A stretch of 64,000 bases of DNA from Guptibacillus hwajinpoensis (GCA_016841765.1 JAENYN010000011.1:1-64000), one strand, 5' to 3'. Positions 42,442-51,599 are shown, numbered from the stretch's first letter. The notes: generated by a model from the letters alone, not told the origin. Made by a program: numbers and translations.

Positions 42442-43500
42442 ATGAAAGACAACACCCTTGCAAGAGTGTATAACAGAAGCCTGATCGGCCCTCTCCTGTT
42501 TGCGGCGGTTATATTTGCTTTCCCGCTGGCCGCCCAGTCCAATTACCTGTTGAGCCTGTTCATTGTCATAGGGTTTTACTCACTTGTCGCAATCGGCCTC
42601 AGCCTGCTGATGGGCTATGCCGGCCAGATTTCCCTCGGCCACGCTGCATTTTACGGAATCGGGGCCTATATGTCAGCTATCATCAGCGGAACATACGGAC
42701 TTTCACCCTGGCTGGGAATGGCTGGCGGGGCGGCGCTTTCCGCCCTAATTGCCTTTATTGTCGGCATTCCGACCTTCAAGCTGAAAGGCCATTACCTGGC
42801 ACTGGCCACGCTTGGATTTGGCGTCATTGTGTTCACAGCTTTTAAGGAACTTCGCGGATTGACTGGCGGAATGAACGGTTTCTTTGGCATTCCGGCCCTG
42901 AATATCGGTCCGCTGGAAATCAACAGTGACTTCCGCTACTTTTATCTCGTTTGGGCGTTTGTGGTCGCCGCCCTCCTGTTTTCGCGCAACATGATCCAGT
43001 CAAGAACCGGAAGGGCGCTCCGCTCCATTGAGGGAAGTGAAGTGGCAGCAGATGCCCTCGGAATCAATATCATGAAATACAAACTTCAGGTTTTTGTATT
43101 AAGTGCGGTATTTGCTTCCGTATCCGGCAGTTTATATGCCCACTATGTCACATTCATTAATCCGCAATTATTTGAAGCGATGACATCGATCTATTTTCTG
43201 ATCATGGTTGTCATTGGAGGGGTGAGCAGCATCTGGGGGGCAGTCATCGGGGCATTTGTGTTCGTCATGCTTAGTGAGGTGCTGAAAAGCACGATTCCGC
43301 TGATCTATCCCAGCGCAGGCGGTGAATTTGAGATCGTTTTCTTCGGCCTTTTGCTTGTTGTGACCTTGATTTACATGCCGAATGGCCTCATGCCTACCAT
43401 TTCCAGGCTGGGCTCCAAAATTAAAACTGCGGGACAACCGCCCGTCCAGGATGCAGCTGCAGCCAGTGAACAAATCAAATCAGGGGGTGGAAAACAATGA
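42442..43500 (+). CDS. Branched-chain-type ABC permease (LivM family)
   Basis: A 352-residue membrane permease (GLSLLMGYAGQISLGHAAFYGIGAYMSA; GRALRSIEGSEVAADALGINIMKYKL; VVIGGVSSIWGAVIGAF). The ATG at 42442 has AGGAG eight bases upstream; an in-frame TTG 18 bases earlier lies at the RBS. Its stop overlaps the start of the ATPase gene as ATGA. Second channel half of the importer. Confidence 0.92.
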   Translation: MKDNTLARVYNRSLIGPLLFAAVIFAFPLAAQSNYLLSLFIVIGFYSLVAIGLSLLMGYAGQISLGHAAFYGIGAYMSAIISGTYGLSPWLGMAGGAALSALIAFIVGIPTFKLKGHYLALATLGFGVIVFTAFKELRGLTGGMNGFFGIPALNIGPLEINSDFRYFYLVWAFVVAALLFSRNMIQSRTGRALRSIEGSEVAADALGINIMKYKLQVFVLSAVFASVSGSLYAHYVTFINPQLFEAMTSIYFLIMVVIGGVSSIWGAVIGAFVFVMLSEVLKSTIPLIYPSAGGEFEIVFFGLLLVVTLIYMPNGLMPTISRLGSKIKTAGQPPVQDAAAASEQIKSGGGKQ

Positions 43501-44282
43501 ACGCCCCATTCTTGCATGTCGAAAAGCTGACCAAACAATTTGGCGGGGTTCTGGCCGTCAATGATACGTCTTTTACAGTGGAACAGGGTGAAATCTTTGC
43601 GGTCATCGGCCCGAACGGAGCCGGGAAGACAACGCTCCTGAATATGATTTCAGGCGTTCTGCCGAGCACATCAGGACGCATAAGGTTAAAAAGTCAAAAC
43701 ATCACAGGACAGCCGCCATATCGCATCGCCCGTGCCGGAATCACCCGCACATTTCAGAACCTTGAAATTTTCAAAAACATGTCTGTCATCGAGAATGCCA
43801 TGACCGGCGCGCATATCCGCCTGAAGACAGGTTTGCTGGGAGCAGGATTCAGGCTCCCGGGTGTTTTCAAGGAGGAGCGGGAAACGGCCGGACTTGCGAT
43901 GAAATGCCTGGAGCAGGTAGGCATCGCACATCTTGCTTACGAGAAAGCAGAGACCCTTCCATATGGGAATCAGCGCCTGCTTGAAATTGCCAGGGCATCC
44001 GCATCCGGGCCGGCGATGATTTTGCTTGATGAGCCGATGGCGGGATTGAACGCACAGGAGACAGAACGGCTTGTTGATGTCATTTTGCAGATGAAGAGGG
44101 ATGGCATGACGTTCATGTTTGTCGAGCATGACATTGAGACGGTCATGGCCATTTCAGACAGGATTCTTGTCCTTGACAACGGCAAGCAGATCGGCACAGG
44201 TACACCAGAGGAAATCTACCGGAATCCTGCTGTCATTAAAGCCTATCTCGGTGACGAGAGAGAGGAGATTGTCCATGCTTAA
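43497..44282 (+). CDS. ABC transporter ATPase (LivG family)
   Basis: A 261-residue ATPase: Walker A GPNGAGKTT, Q-loop in TFQNLEIFKNMSVIENAMTG, LSYG replaced by the LivG form LPYGNQRLLEIARA, Walker B MILLDEPMAGLN and the FVEHD switch. It powers the importer as a heterodimer with the LivF-type ATPase. Starts on the LivM stop (ATGA) and overlaps the next gene by 8 bp, showing tight coupling. Confidence 0.93.
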   Translation: MNAPFLHVEKLTKQFGGVLAVNDTSFTVEQGEIFAVIGPNGAGKTTLLNMISGVLPSTSGRIRLKSQNITGQPPYRIARAGITRTFQNLEIFKNMSVIENAMTGAHIRLKTGLLGAGFRLPGVFKEERETAGLAMKCLEQVGIAHLAYEKAETLPYGNQRLLEIARASASGPAMILLDEPMAGLNAQETERLVDVILQMKRDGMTFMFVEHDIETVMAISDRILVLDNGKQIGTGTPEEIYRNPAVIKAYLGDEREEIVHA

Positions 44283-45081
44283 AGTCGAAAACCTGCATAC
44301 TTACCATGGCTATCTTCATGTCCTTAAAGGTGTCAGCTTTGAGCTGGAGGAAGGTGAACTTTACAGCATAGTCGGATCAAACGGAGCAGGAAAGAGCACA
44401 TTGCTGGGCACGCTTTCCGGGGTATACGAGGCAAGGCAGGGCAGCATCCGTTTCAACGGCAAAGAGATGGCGAATAAAGGTGTAAGGGAGATGGTCGCAA
44501 GCGGAATCAGCCTGGTTCCGGAAAGGAGGCAAATCTTTGATTCCATCTCTGTTCAGGACAATTTGATGCTTGGTGCGTTCCACCGGTACAAAGCGGATAA
44601 AGCATCCGTAAAGCGCGACCTGCAAACGGTTCTTGAGATTTTTCCGAGGCTGACGCAGATGCTTGAACGGCCTGGAGGCCTGCTGTCGGGCGGGGAACAG
44701 CAGATGCTTGCCATCGGCCGGGGGATTATGGCGCGCCCACGGCTATTGATGCTTGATGAACCTTCACTTGGCCTCGCTCCTCTGATTGTAAAAGATATTA
44801 TGAACGTTCTTCGAAGCCTCTGTAAAGAGCATGGGACAACAATCATCCTTGTCGAGCAAAACGTCCGTGCGGCTTTGGCGATAGCCGACAGGGCAAGTGT
44901 CATCGAACGCGGAGAAATCTTCATCAACGGCACCGCTAAAGAACTGCTCACAGATCCCCGTGTCCAGGAAGCCTACTTTGGGAAAAAGCGGTCCCCAAAC
45001 GAAGCTGGCCGGCCGGAAATTAAAGAATGGAAGGAAGATGAAATTGCCGAAAACAGACCCGTTGACCACGTTAACGGATGA
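44275..45081 (+). CDS. ABC transporter ATPase (LivF family) with C-terminal tail
   Basis: A 268-residue ATPase: Walker A GSNGAGKST, LLSGGEQQMLAIGRG signature, Walker B LLMLDEPSLGLAP and VEQN switch. LivF proteins are usually 235-240 residues; about 30 extra charged residues follow the usual AYFGKK end. That tail is read through the start region of the next gene, which overlaps by 44 bp. It may simply reflect loss of the old stop codon. Confidence 0.92.
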   Translation: MLKVENLHTYHGYLHVLKGVSFELEEGELYSIVGSNGAGKSTLLGTLSGVYEARQGSIRFNGKEMANKGVREMVASGISLVPERRQIFDSISVQDNLMLGAFHRYKADKASVKRDLQTVLEIFPRLTQMLERPGGLLSGGEQQMLAIGRGIMARPRLLMLDEPSLGLAPLIVKDIMNVLRSLCKEHGTTIILVEQNVRAALAIADRASVIERGEIFINGTAKELLTDPRVQEAYFGKKRSPNEAGRPEIKEWKEDEIAENRPVDHVNG

Positions 45082-45499
45082 ATTAACCGAGTTTCTCGAA
45101 CATGAAAACCTGGTCCTCTTATCCACAATCGATGCAACAGAGCCTGTCCCTAATCTCACTGCTATCTCGTGGGTGAAACCGGCAGACAGGGAACATATCC
45201 GCTTCAGTGTGACAACCCAATCCAGGATGCTTGAAAACATCCGGTATAACCCTAACGTTGTGTTGACTGTGATTGCAGGTGAATCCGTTTATTCGATCAA
45301 AGGCGAAGCAAGCATTCTGGAAGAGCCGATGCCCGGTGTTTCTTTGAAGCTTGCCAAAATAGATGTCAAAGTGAGCCAGGTATTTGAAAGCATGTTCTGG
45401 GGTGCGAAGATTACACAGGTCCCCCAATTTGTGAAAACCTATAATCCGGAAAAAGCGAAGAAGCTGGATGATGAGGTGTATGAAGCATTAATGAAATAA
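45038..45499 (+). CDS. Pyridoxamine 5'-phosphate oxidase-family flavin protein
   Basis: A 153-residue split-barrel protein (FLEHENLVLLSTIDATEPVPNLTAISWVKPADREHIRFSVTTQSRMLENIRYNP; VYSIKGEASILEE). The family binds FMN or F420 and includes oxidases and reductases. HpaB needs reduced FAD, and no HpaC-type reductase gene is seen in the cluster, so this is a candidate partner; it could instead have a side role. The start at 45038 lies inside the LivF gene, with AAGGAAG close upstream, so exact start is uncertain. Confidence 0.75.
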   Translation: MKLPKTDPLTTLTDELTEFLEHENLVLLSTIDATEPVPNLTAISWVKPADREHIRFSVTTQSRMLENIRYNPNVVLTVIAGESVYSIKGEASILEEPMPGVSLKLAKIDVKVSQVFESMFWGAKITQVPQFVKTYNPEKAKKLDDEVYEALMK

Positions 45500-45529
45500 T
45501 GGGTTATTTACAGAGGGTGAGGTGCTGAA

Positions 45530-46951
45530 GTGAAAAAAGAGCTATTCATTGGCGGCAGCTGGATTGAAAGCGCAGAATACCGTGAACTTACCGCTCCTTA
45601 TTCCGGTGAAGTGATTGCTGAAATCCCTGCCGCTTCAGAAGAAGAGACAGACCGTGCCATTGCAGCGGCTTACGAAGCAAAGGAAAAAATGAAAGGGCTT
45701 CCAGCGTATCAGCGGGCAGCCATTCTTGAAAAGGTGGTCCATCTGCTTGAGGAAAGAAAAGAGGAAGCGGCCACTCTGATTGCGAAGGAAGCGGCAAAAC
45801 CGATCAAAACGGCACGCGGCGAAATCGCCAGGACAATCGAAACGTATAAATTTTCAGCAGAGGAGGCCAAACGCATTCATGGCGAGACGATCCGCATGGA
45901 TGCGGCAGCGGGCGGAACCGGCCGGATTGCGTATACGGATTTTGAACCTCTCGGTGTCGTCGGGGCCATCACCCCGTTCAATTTTCCGATGAACCTGGTT
46001 GCCCATAAACTTGGGCCTGCCTTTGCTTCCGGAAACAGTGTCGTCTTGAAACCTGCATCCCAGACACCGCTGTCCGCTTATTTCATCGCAGAATTGTTTG
46101 AAGAAGCCGGTCTGCCTGCAGGTGCGCTCAATGTCGTGACAGGAAGCGGGAAGACAGTCGGAGATAAGATCGTCACTGATCCGAGGGTCAATGTCATCAC
46201 ATTCACCGGCAGCCCCGCAGTCGGCATCGGCATCCGCAACAAAGCCGGACTGAAGCGGGTCCTGCTGGAACTGGGCTCCAATTCGGCAGTGATCGTCGAT
46301 AAACATGCGGATATTCCGAAAATCATCAACAGATGTGTCACCGGAGCATTTGCCTTCCAGGGCCAGGTGTGCATTTCCCTGCAGCGGGTGTACGTGCATG
46401 AGGAGATTTATAAGCCGTTTGTTGACGCTTTTATTGAAGAGACAAGAAAACTAAAGACAGGAGATCCGTTAAGTGAAGAAACCGATCTGTCTGCTTTAAT
46501 TACAAGCGGCGATGTGGAACGGACGCTCGATTGGATCAAAGAGGCCGAGCAGCACGGTGCTAAAGTGGCCGTCGGCGGCAAGCCTGATGGCCAGATGCTG
46601 GAACCAACTGTCATCCTTGATGCCGACAAAGATCTGAAGGTTTCCTGCCAGGAAGTTTTTGCACCGATTGTCCTGATCAATTCGGTTGGCAGCATCAAGG
46701 AGGCCATTGATCTTGTAAACGATTCACCTTACGGACTGCAGGCCGGCATATACACAGAACACGTCCCGACAGCGCTGGATGCTGCTGAAAAGCTCCATGT
46801 CGGCGGCGTCATGATCAATGATATTCCGACATTCCGGGTTGACCAGATGCCGTACGGCGGCGTAAAGCAAAGCGGAATGGGGCGGGAAGGCATCAAATAT
46901 GCCATGGAAGAAATGATGGAAATGAAACTGGTTGTCTGGAACAGGAATTGA
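45530..46951 (+). CDS. Aldehyde dehydrogenase, possibly succinate-semialdehyde dehydrogenase
   Basis: A 473-residue aldehyde dehydrogenase with TPFNFPMNLVAHKLGPAFASGNSVVLKPA, FTGSPAVGIGI, LELGSNSAVI (Glu) and AFQGQVCISLQRV (catalytic Cys). This C-I-S-x-Q-R form groups it with lactaldehyde/phosphonoformaldehyde-type ALDHs. The HPA pathway releases succinic semialdehyde, and this enzyme stands just before hpaB, so oxidation to succinate is the simplest role. Sequence alone does not fix the substrate. Confidence 0.85.
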   Translation: MKKELFIGGSWIESAEYRELTAPYSGEVIAEIPAASEEETDRAIAAAYEAKEKMKGLPAYQRAAILEKVVHLLEERKEEAATLIAKEAAKPIKTARGEIARTIETYKFSAEEAKRIHGETIRMDAAAGGTGRIAYTDFEPLGVVGAITPFNFPMNLVAHKLGPAFASGNSVVLKPASQTPLSAYFIAELFEEAGLPAGALNVVTGSGKTVGDKIVTDPRVNVITFTGSPAVGIGIRNKAGLKRVLLELGSNSAVIVDKHADIPKIINRCVTGAFAFQGQVCISLQRVYVHEEIYKPFVDAFIEETRKLKTGDPLSEETDLSALITSGDVERTLDWIKEAEQHGAKVAVGGKPDGQMLEPTVILDADKDLKVSCQEVFAPIVLINSVGSIKEAIDLVNDSPYGLQAGIYTEHVPTALDAAEKLHVGGVMINDIPTFRVDQMPYGGVKQSGMGREGIKYAMEEMMEMKLVVWNRN

Positions 46952-47006
46952 TGCGGAATCATTAATTTGAATATTCTGTTTGATTATTTTGAAGGGGGAA
47001 TTCAGA

Positions 47007-48494
47007 ATGGGAGCACGAACAGGCCAGCAATATATTGAAGGTTTGAAGAAAGCGAAGAACAATGTCTATATTGACGGGAAGAAAGTAGACGATGTGACAG
47101 AGCACCCATCTTTTAAAAATGTGGTGCAGTCCGTTGCTGAGCTATATGATCTTCAACATGAGAAGGCCGACAAGATGCTTTATACCTCACCTGTTTCAGG
47201 CGACCCGGTCGGACTGTCTTTCATCGCGCCAAAAACAAAGGAAGACCTTATTGCCCGCCGGGAGATGGTGTCCGAATGGGCCGGCCATACCGGCGGGATG
47301 ATGGGCCGTTCTCCAGACTATATCAACACAAGCCTGATGGCGTTCGGCACAGCGGCTGATTTCTTCAGCCAGGCAAATAAGGACGGCATCGACTTCGGGG
47401 CCAATGCAAGGAATTATTATGAAATGTGCCGGGAAAAGGATCTCAGTCTCACACATACACTGATCCATCCCCAGGTCAACCGTTCCAAAGCCCAGCATGA
47501 ACAAAAGGATCCGTATGTGTCAGCCCAGATTGTGAAAAAAGACCTTGACGGAATTTACGTGTCGGGCTGCCGGCTGCTCGCAACACTTGGCGGCATCACC
47601 GATGAGCTTGTCGTGTTCCCATCAACGTTGAATAAAGCATCTTCAGAGGATGATCCGTATTCGGTTGCATTCGGTGTAGCAAACAATACGCCGGGGGTCA
47701 ACTTCTATTCCCGTGAATCCTTCGATTATGGTCGGAATCAGTGGGAGCATCCACTTGGGGCACAATTTGATGAAAGCGATGCAATTGTGGTATTCGATAA
47801 TGCCTTCATCCCGTGGGAGCGTGTTTTTGTTGCAGAAAACTCGGATGTCTGCAACCGAACGTACCGTGAAACAAATGCGGTCGTCCATATGTCCCATCAG
47901 GTCATTGCCAAAAATGTTGCCAAAACAGAGTTTGTCCTCGGCGTCATTTTAAGCATTATCGATGCAATCGGCATCGAACGGTTCCAGCATGTCAAAGAAA
48001 AAGCCGCAGAAGTCATGGTCACGCTGGAAGTGATGAAATCACACTTATACCGGGCTGAACATAACGCAGCAATCGACAAGTACGGAAACATGACACCGGA
48101 TTTTGCGCCGCTCGATGCTGCCAGGAACTGGTATCCAAAAATATATCCGCGGATCGTTGAAATTGTCCGTACGCTTGGAGCCTCCGGCCTGATGGCCATT
48201 CCGACCCATCATGATTTTGAACATGAAGAGATCGGGCCGTTAATGCATAAGTACATGCAAGGGGCAAATATAGATGGGTATGAACGTGTCCAACTGTTCC
48301 GCCTGGCCTGGGATGTCGCCATCAGTGCGTTCGGAAACCGCCAGGTCCTGTACGAATACTACTTTTTCGGCGATCCGGTCCGCATGTCCAATATTTACTA
48401 TGATCAGTTCAACAAGGAGCCGTACAAACAGCAAATCCAGGAATTCCTGGATCGTGCCAAGAAGCGCTCGGGTATTTCGGCCATTAAAGCATAA
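47007..48494 (+). CDS. hpaB: 4-Hydroxyphenylacetate 3-monooxygenase, oxygenase component
   Basis: A 495-residue FADH2-dependent hydroxylase of the HpaB family, adding a second hydroxyl to 4-hydroxyphenylacetate to give homoprotocatechuate. Family segments: MGARTGQQYIEGLKKAKNNV at the N-terminus, FIAPKTKEDL, HTLIHPQVNRSK, ISGCRLLATL-type SGCRLLATLGGITDE, FDNAFIPWERVFV and FGDPVRMSN near the C-terminus. Length resembles the Thermus/Geobacillus enzyme rather than the longer E. coli form. It requires a flavin reductase, discussed at 45038. AAGGGGG precedes the ATG. Confidence 0.95.
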   Translation: MGARTGQQYIEGLKKAKNNVYIDGKKVDDVTEHPSFKNVVQSVAELYDLQHEKADKMLYTSPVSGDPVGLSFIAPKTKEDLIARREMVSEWAGHTGGMMGRSPDYINTSLMAFGTAADFFSQANKDGIDFGANARNYYEMCREKDLSLTHTLIHPQVNRSKAQHEQKDPYVSAQIVKKDLDGIYVSGCRLLATLGGITDELVVFPSTLNKASSEDDPYSVAFGVANNTPGVNFYSRESFDYGRNQWEHPLGAQFDESDAIVVFDNAFIPWERVFVAENSDVCNRTYRETNAVVHMSHQVIAKNVAKTEFVLGVILSIIDAIGIERFQHVKEKAAEVMVTLEVMKSHLYRAEHNAAIDKYGNMTPDFAPLDAARNWYPKIYPRIVEIVRTLGASGLMAIPTHHDFEHEEIGPLMHKYMQGANIDGYERVQLFRLAWDVAISAFGNRQVLYEYYFFGDPVRMSNIYYDQFNKEPYKQQIQEFLDRAKKRSGISAIKA

Positions 48495-48529
48495 AGCGGC
48501 TTGATCATGATAAAGGAAGGAGCAAACGG

Positions 48530-49531
48530 ATGGATAAGAAACCATTTGATATCGTCAGGCTTCACCATGCGGAGGTGACGGTCACCGATCTGGAACGGGC
48601 TAAGGAGTTTTATGTCGACGGACTCGGGCTGATCGTTACCGAATCGGATGATCGGCATCTCTACCTCCGGGCCCTGGAGGATGCAAACCACCACTGCCTT
48701 GTCCTGACAAAAGGGGAGCAGGCCAGCCTTAACCATATTTCATACCGGGTAAGTGCTGATGAGGATCTCGATGAACTCGATAAACTGTTCAGCAGGCTCG
48801 GCGTCACGAAAAAATGGATAAAGCCAGGAGAAGAACGGGGCCAGGGCAGGGCCCTCCGCATACAGGACCCCGGCGGCCTCCCAGTTGAATTCTTTTACGA
48901 AATGGATAAGGCGGAGAGAATGCTGCAAAAATTTCATTTGCAGGGAAATACAAAAATCAAACGGATCGATCATGCAAACTGTTTGATTACAGACATTAAC
49001 ACTCTATATGACTGGTATGCTGATAATCTCGGTTTCCGTACGTCCGAATATACAGTAACCGGATATGGAGAAGGCGAACGGATGTGGGCAGCGTGGATGC
49101 ACCGCAAGCCAAGTGTCCACGATCTGGCCCTGATCAGTGAAAAAGGCCCGCGTTTTCATCACGTCGGTTTCTGGATGGACGACGCCAAATCGATCCTTGA
49201 TGCATGCGACCATCTGGCCGCAGCCGGCTTTTCGGCGAACATTGAAAGGACGCCGGGCCGTCATGGCACTTCCAATGCATTCTTTGTCTATGTGAGGGAT
49301 CCGGATGGAAACCGCCTAGAGTTATACACTGGCGATTATTTCACTAACGACCCGGACTGGGATCCAGTGAAATGGCACCTTGATGATCCGCAAAGGGCGA
49401 CATTCTGGGGAGCAGCTCCGCCACTGAGCTGGACCACAGAGGCAGCACCAGTCCAGGATATTCTCACCGGGGAATTGATCGAGCCGCAGCCGCTGAAACT
49501 TCCGGCTGATGCGGATACCGTTGAAAGTTGA
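48530..49531 (+). CDS. hpaD: Homoprotocatechuate 2,3-dioxygenase (extradiol, VOC type)
   Basis: A 333-residue type I extradiol dioxygenase of the Brevibacterium/Bacillus HPCD kind, cleaving 3,4-dihydroxyphenylacetate between C2 and C3. Metal ligands are recognised as His148 (RIDHAN), a His at 210-211 (RFHHVGFW) and Glu264 (RLELYTGDY), matching the 2-His-1-carboxylate site. The metal may be Fe(II) or Mn(II). It is the last gene of the cluster and a terminator follows. E. coli HpaD is unrelated in fold. Confidence 0.94.
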   Translation: MDKKPFDIVRLHHAEVTVTDLERAKEFYVDGLGLIVTESDDRHLYLRALEDANHHCLVLTKGEQASLNHISYRVSADEDLDELDKLFSRLGVTKKWIKPGEERGQGRALRIQDPGGLPVEFFYEMDKAERMLQKFHLQGNTKIKRIDHANCLITDINTLYDWYADNLGFRTSEYTVTGYGEGERMWAAWMHRKPSVHDLALISEKGPRFHHVGFWMDDAKSILDACDHLAAAGFSANIERTPGRHGTSNAFFVYVRDPDGNRLELYTGDYFTNDPDWDPVKWHLDDPQRATFWGAAPPLSWTTEAAPVQDILTGELIEPQPLKLPADADTVES

Positions 49532-49546
49532 TTATTGATAGGTATG

Positions 49547-49581
49547 AAGGCGAGCGCTCCATAAAGCGGCTTGCCTTTTTT
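49547..49581 (+). terminator. Terminator of the HPA cluster
   Basis: Stem AAGGCGAGCGCT against AGCGGCTTGCCTT with a short loop, followed by six T. Confidence 0.85.
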
Positions 49582-49601
49582 GTGGTTTATAGGTGACGGG
49601 T

Positions 49602-49672
49602 TGGACAGTATTGATGAAAACTGGATAGTAAAGTCATTGATTTCGATAGTAAAAGGCGAAAGCTGGACAGTA
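49602..49672 (+). repeat. 21-bp periodic array, consensus TGGAYAGTA, four units
   Basis: Units start at 49602, 49622, 49643 and 49664 (steps 20, 21, 21). The first nine to ten bases are conserved and the rest are not. The period equals that of the arrays at 34932 and 53633 but the motif differs. Confidence 0.7.
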
Positions 49673-49825
49673 ACAGTCAGTAATTCTTGTCTGGATAATT
49701 GTAATGACATGGGTAATATGGTGGCTGACCGGAACCAATTGTAGTGTAGAAAGACAGTATTTTAATAATGTAAGGAGAAAGGAAATTGTGTTATATTTTG
49801 TCCATTCGATTGATTACAGGCAAGG

Positions 49826-49955
49826 AATGATGGTTCAGTGCTTTTAATGCAGGTTCAGTACTGAAATATAGGAACAGAATAGTGGTTCAGTGCTTGTAAT
49901 GCAGGCTCGTCTCGGATTATAGGCACTGAATTGTGATCATCACTAATTATAGGCA
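49826..49955 (+). repeat. 51-bp array, short and degenerate (about 2.5 units)
   Basis: GGTTCAGTGCTT is found at 49832 and again at 49884, followed in each case by a TAATGCAGG block. A third, poorer unit (ATCACTAATTATAGGCAC) lies about 51 bp further. The CACTGAAT arm at 49924 matches the larger arrays. Related to 29222-29860 and 63636-64000. Confidence 0.7.
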
Positions 49956-50255
49956 CGAGAACGATCCTGCCCTGCCTAAACTCCTTCCATTCCACATAAC
50001 ACCAGCTTAAAATTAGGTTTCTTTTTCCCCTTTCCTGTGATAATATTTAGGAATCCGAAACAATTGCAACCATTTAAAAACCCGGGAACGAGTTTATTTC
50101 GGTTTCACCGTGGTATGGTAGATGTGTTAAAGATTTAGTGTATCTGAACCTTTGTGTCTTTTTACTGGAGGTTCTTTTTTTCTGCCTTGCATGCTGACAG
50201 GATAGAAAGCAGCTGCTTCAATAGATTTTTTACAAGAGAAAGGAAGGGAAAAAGC
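49956..50255. other. Leader of the MFS gene
   Basis: No other gene is supported. An in-frame reading starting at 50154 could extend the MFS protein but has no ribosome binding site and is not membrane-like. I see no structured leader RNA. Confidence 0.45.
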
Positions 50256-51461
50256 TTGAGACTGGAACCGAAAGATAAGCTGTGGACAAAACCGTTCATC
50301 ATGCTGATGATTGGAAACTTGTTTTTGTTCATGAGCTTTCAGATGCTGATTCCTACACTGCCGCCATATATAAAATCAATTGGCGCAACCGGCCTGGAGA
50401 TCGGGCTGGTCACGACATTGTTTTCTATCGGGGCGGTGCTGAGCCGGCCGTTTATCGGACATATGCTTGAATATAGACACCGTAAGCCGCTTGTCGTCAT
50501 CGGATCCGCTTTACTGCTCGCAATAACGGTCATCTATCCGATCACTCAGGTTGTATTCATTTTTCTTGTCTTCCGCCTTATCCATGGTCTTGCCTGGGGC
50601 TGGTCGACAACTGTAAACGGCACAGCTGCAGTTGATGTTGTGCCGAATTCGAGGCTTGGAGAAGGAATGGGGTATTACGGGCTCTCGATTACAATCGGCA
50701 TGATTATTGCGCCTAGTCTTGGAATCTTTCTTTTCCAGCAAACCACATTCTCGTATTTGATTCTCGTTTCAGGAATTTTGGGCACAGTAGCCCTGATCTT
50801 GCTGGCAACCGGCAAATACCATACACCTGAAGAGGTGAAAGAAACAAATAAGGAAGACTTGAAGTTTTCTTATATCGGATCACTTGTTGAGAAGTCAAGC
50901 TGGTATCCGGCAGTTGTCACGATGATGGCGACGTTCGGCTACGGGACCATCGTGACGTTCATTGTCATCTTCGGGGAAGAACGCGGGATAGATAATATTT
51001 TCCTCTTTTATTTATTCAACGCTGTTATGGCGACCGTCTCAAGGCCGATTGCAGGACGGTGGTTTGACAGGAAGGGGCCGAAGGGATTGGTGATTTTCTG
51101 TGCATCCCTTTCGTTTATCGGCATGTGGGTCCTGTCATTCGCGACTTCCGGTGTTCTTATTGCCGTATCTGGCGTCTTGTTCGGTATCGGCTTCGGGTCA
51201 CTCATTCCGACCCTGCAATCATGGACGCTTTCGATGACACCAATGAAGCGCAGGGGTGTCGCAAACGGGATGTTCTTTTCATCCATCGACCTCGGCATCG
51301 GATTAAGCAGCCTTGTTTTCGGCGTTGTCGCCCAGTTTGTGGATATCGGGATTTTGTTTAAGATTTCCAGCGTCTTTTTTATCCTGGCGATCATTTTGAC
51401 ACTGCTTGAAGGGAAAAGCATGGATACGGCCCGCAGCAAGGCCGCCAGCCATTCAACCTGA
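50256..51461 (+). CDS. Major facilitator superfamily transporter
   Basis: A 401-residue protein with 12 hydrophobic segments. Motif A-like loop SRPFIGHMLEYRHRKPLVVIG lies between helices 2 and 3, and its half-repeat SRPIAGRWFDRKGPKGLVIF between 8 and 9. This is the layout of drug or metabolite efflux pumps of the YfkL/YwoG kind. The TTG at 50256 is chosen for its AAGGAAGGG site. The substrate is unknown. It stands alone after the HPA cluster. Confidence 0.88.
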   Translation: MRLEPKDKLWTKPFIMLMIGNLFLFMSFQMLIPTLPPYIKSIGATGLEIGLVTTLFSIGAVLSRPFIGHMLEYRHRKPLVVIGSALLLAITVIYPITQVVFIFLVFRLIHGLAWGWSTTVNGTAAVDVVPNSRLGEGMGYYGLSITIGMIIAPSLGIFLFQQTTFSYLILVSGILGTVALILLATGKYHTPEEVKETNKEDLKFSYIGSLVEKSSWYPAVVTMMATFGYGTIVTFIVIFGEERGIDNIFLFYLFNAVMATVSRPIAGRWFDRKGPKGLVIFCASLSFIGMWVLSFATSGVLIAVSGVLFGIGFGSLIPTLQSWTLSMTPMKRRGVANGMFFSSIDLGIGLSSLVFGVVAQFVDIGILFKISSVFFILAIILTLLEGKSMDTARSKAASHST

Positions 51462-51599
51462 TAGATGAAGTACCGCCTTTCCGGATGGAGGGGCGGTTTT
51501 TTATATTCATCTTACTGACAGGGGTTGGGAAAACCGCCGGAAGGGAAAGAAAGGTGTAAATCGAAGTACACTATATAATGGTTTTTTGGAGGTGTATTG

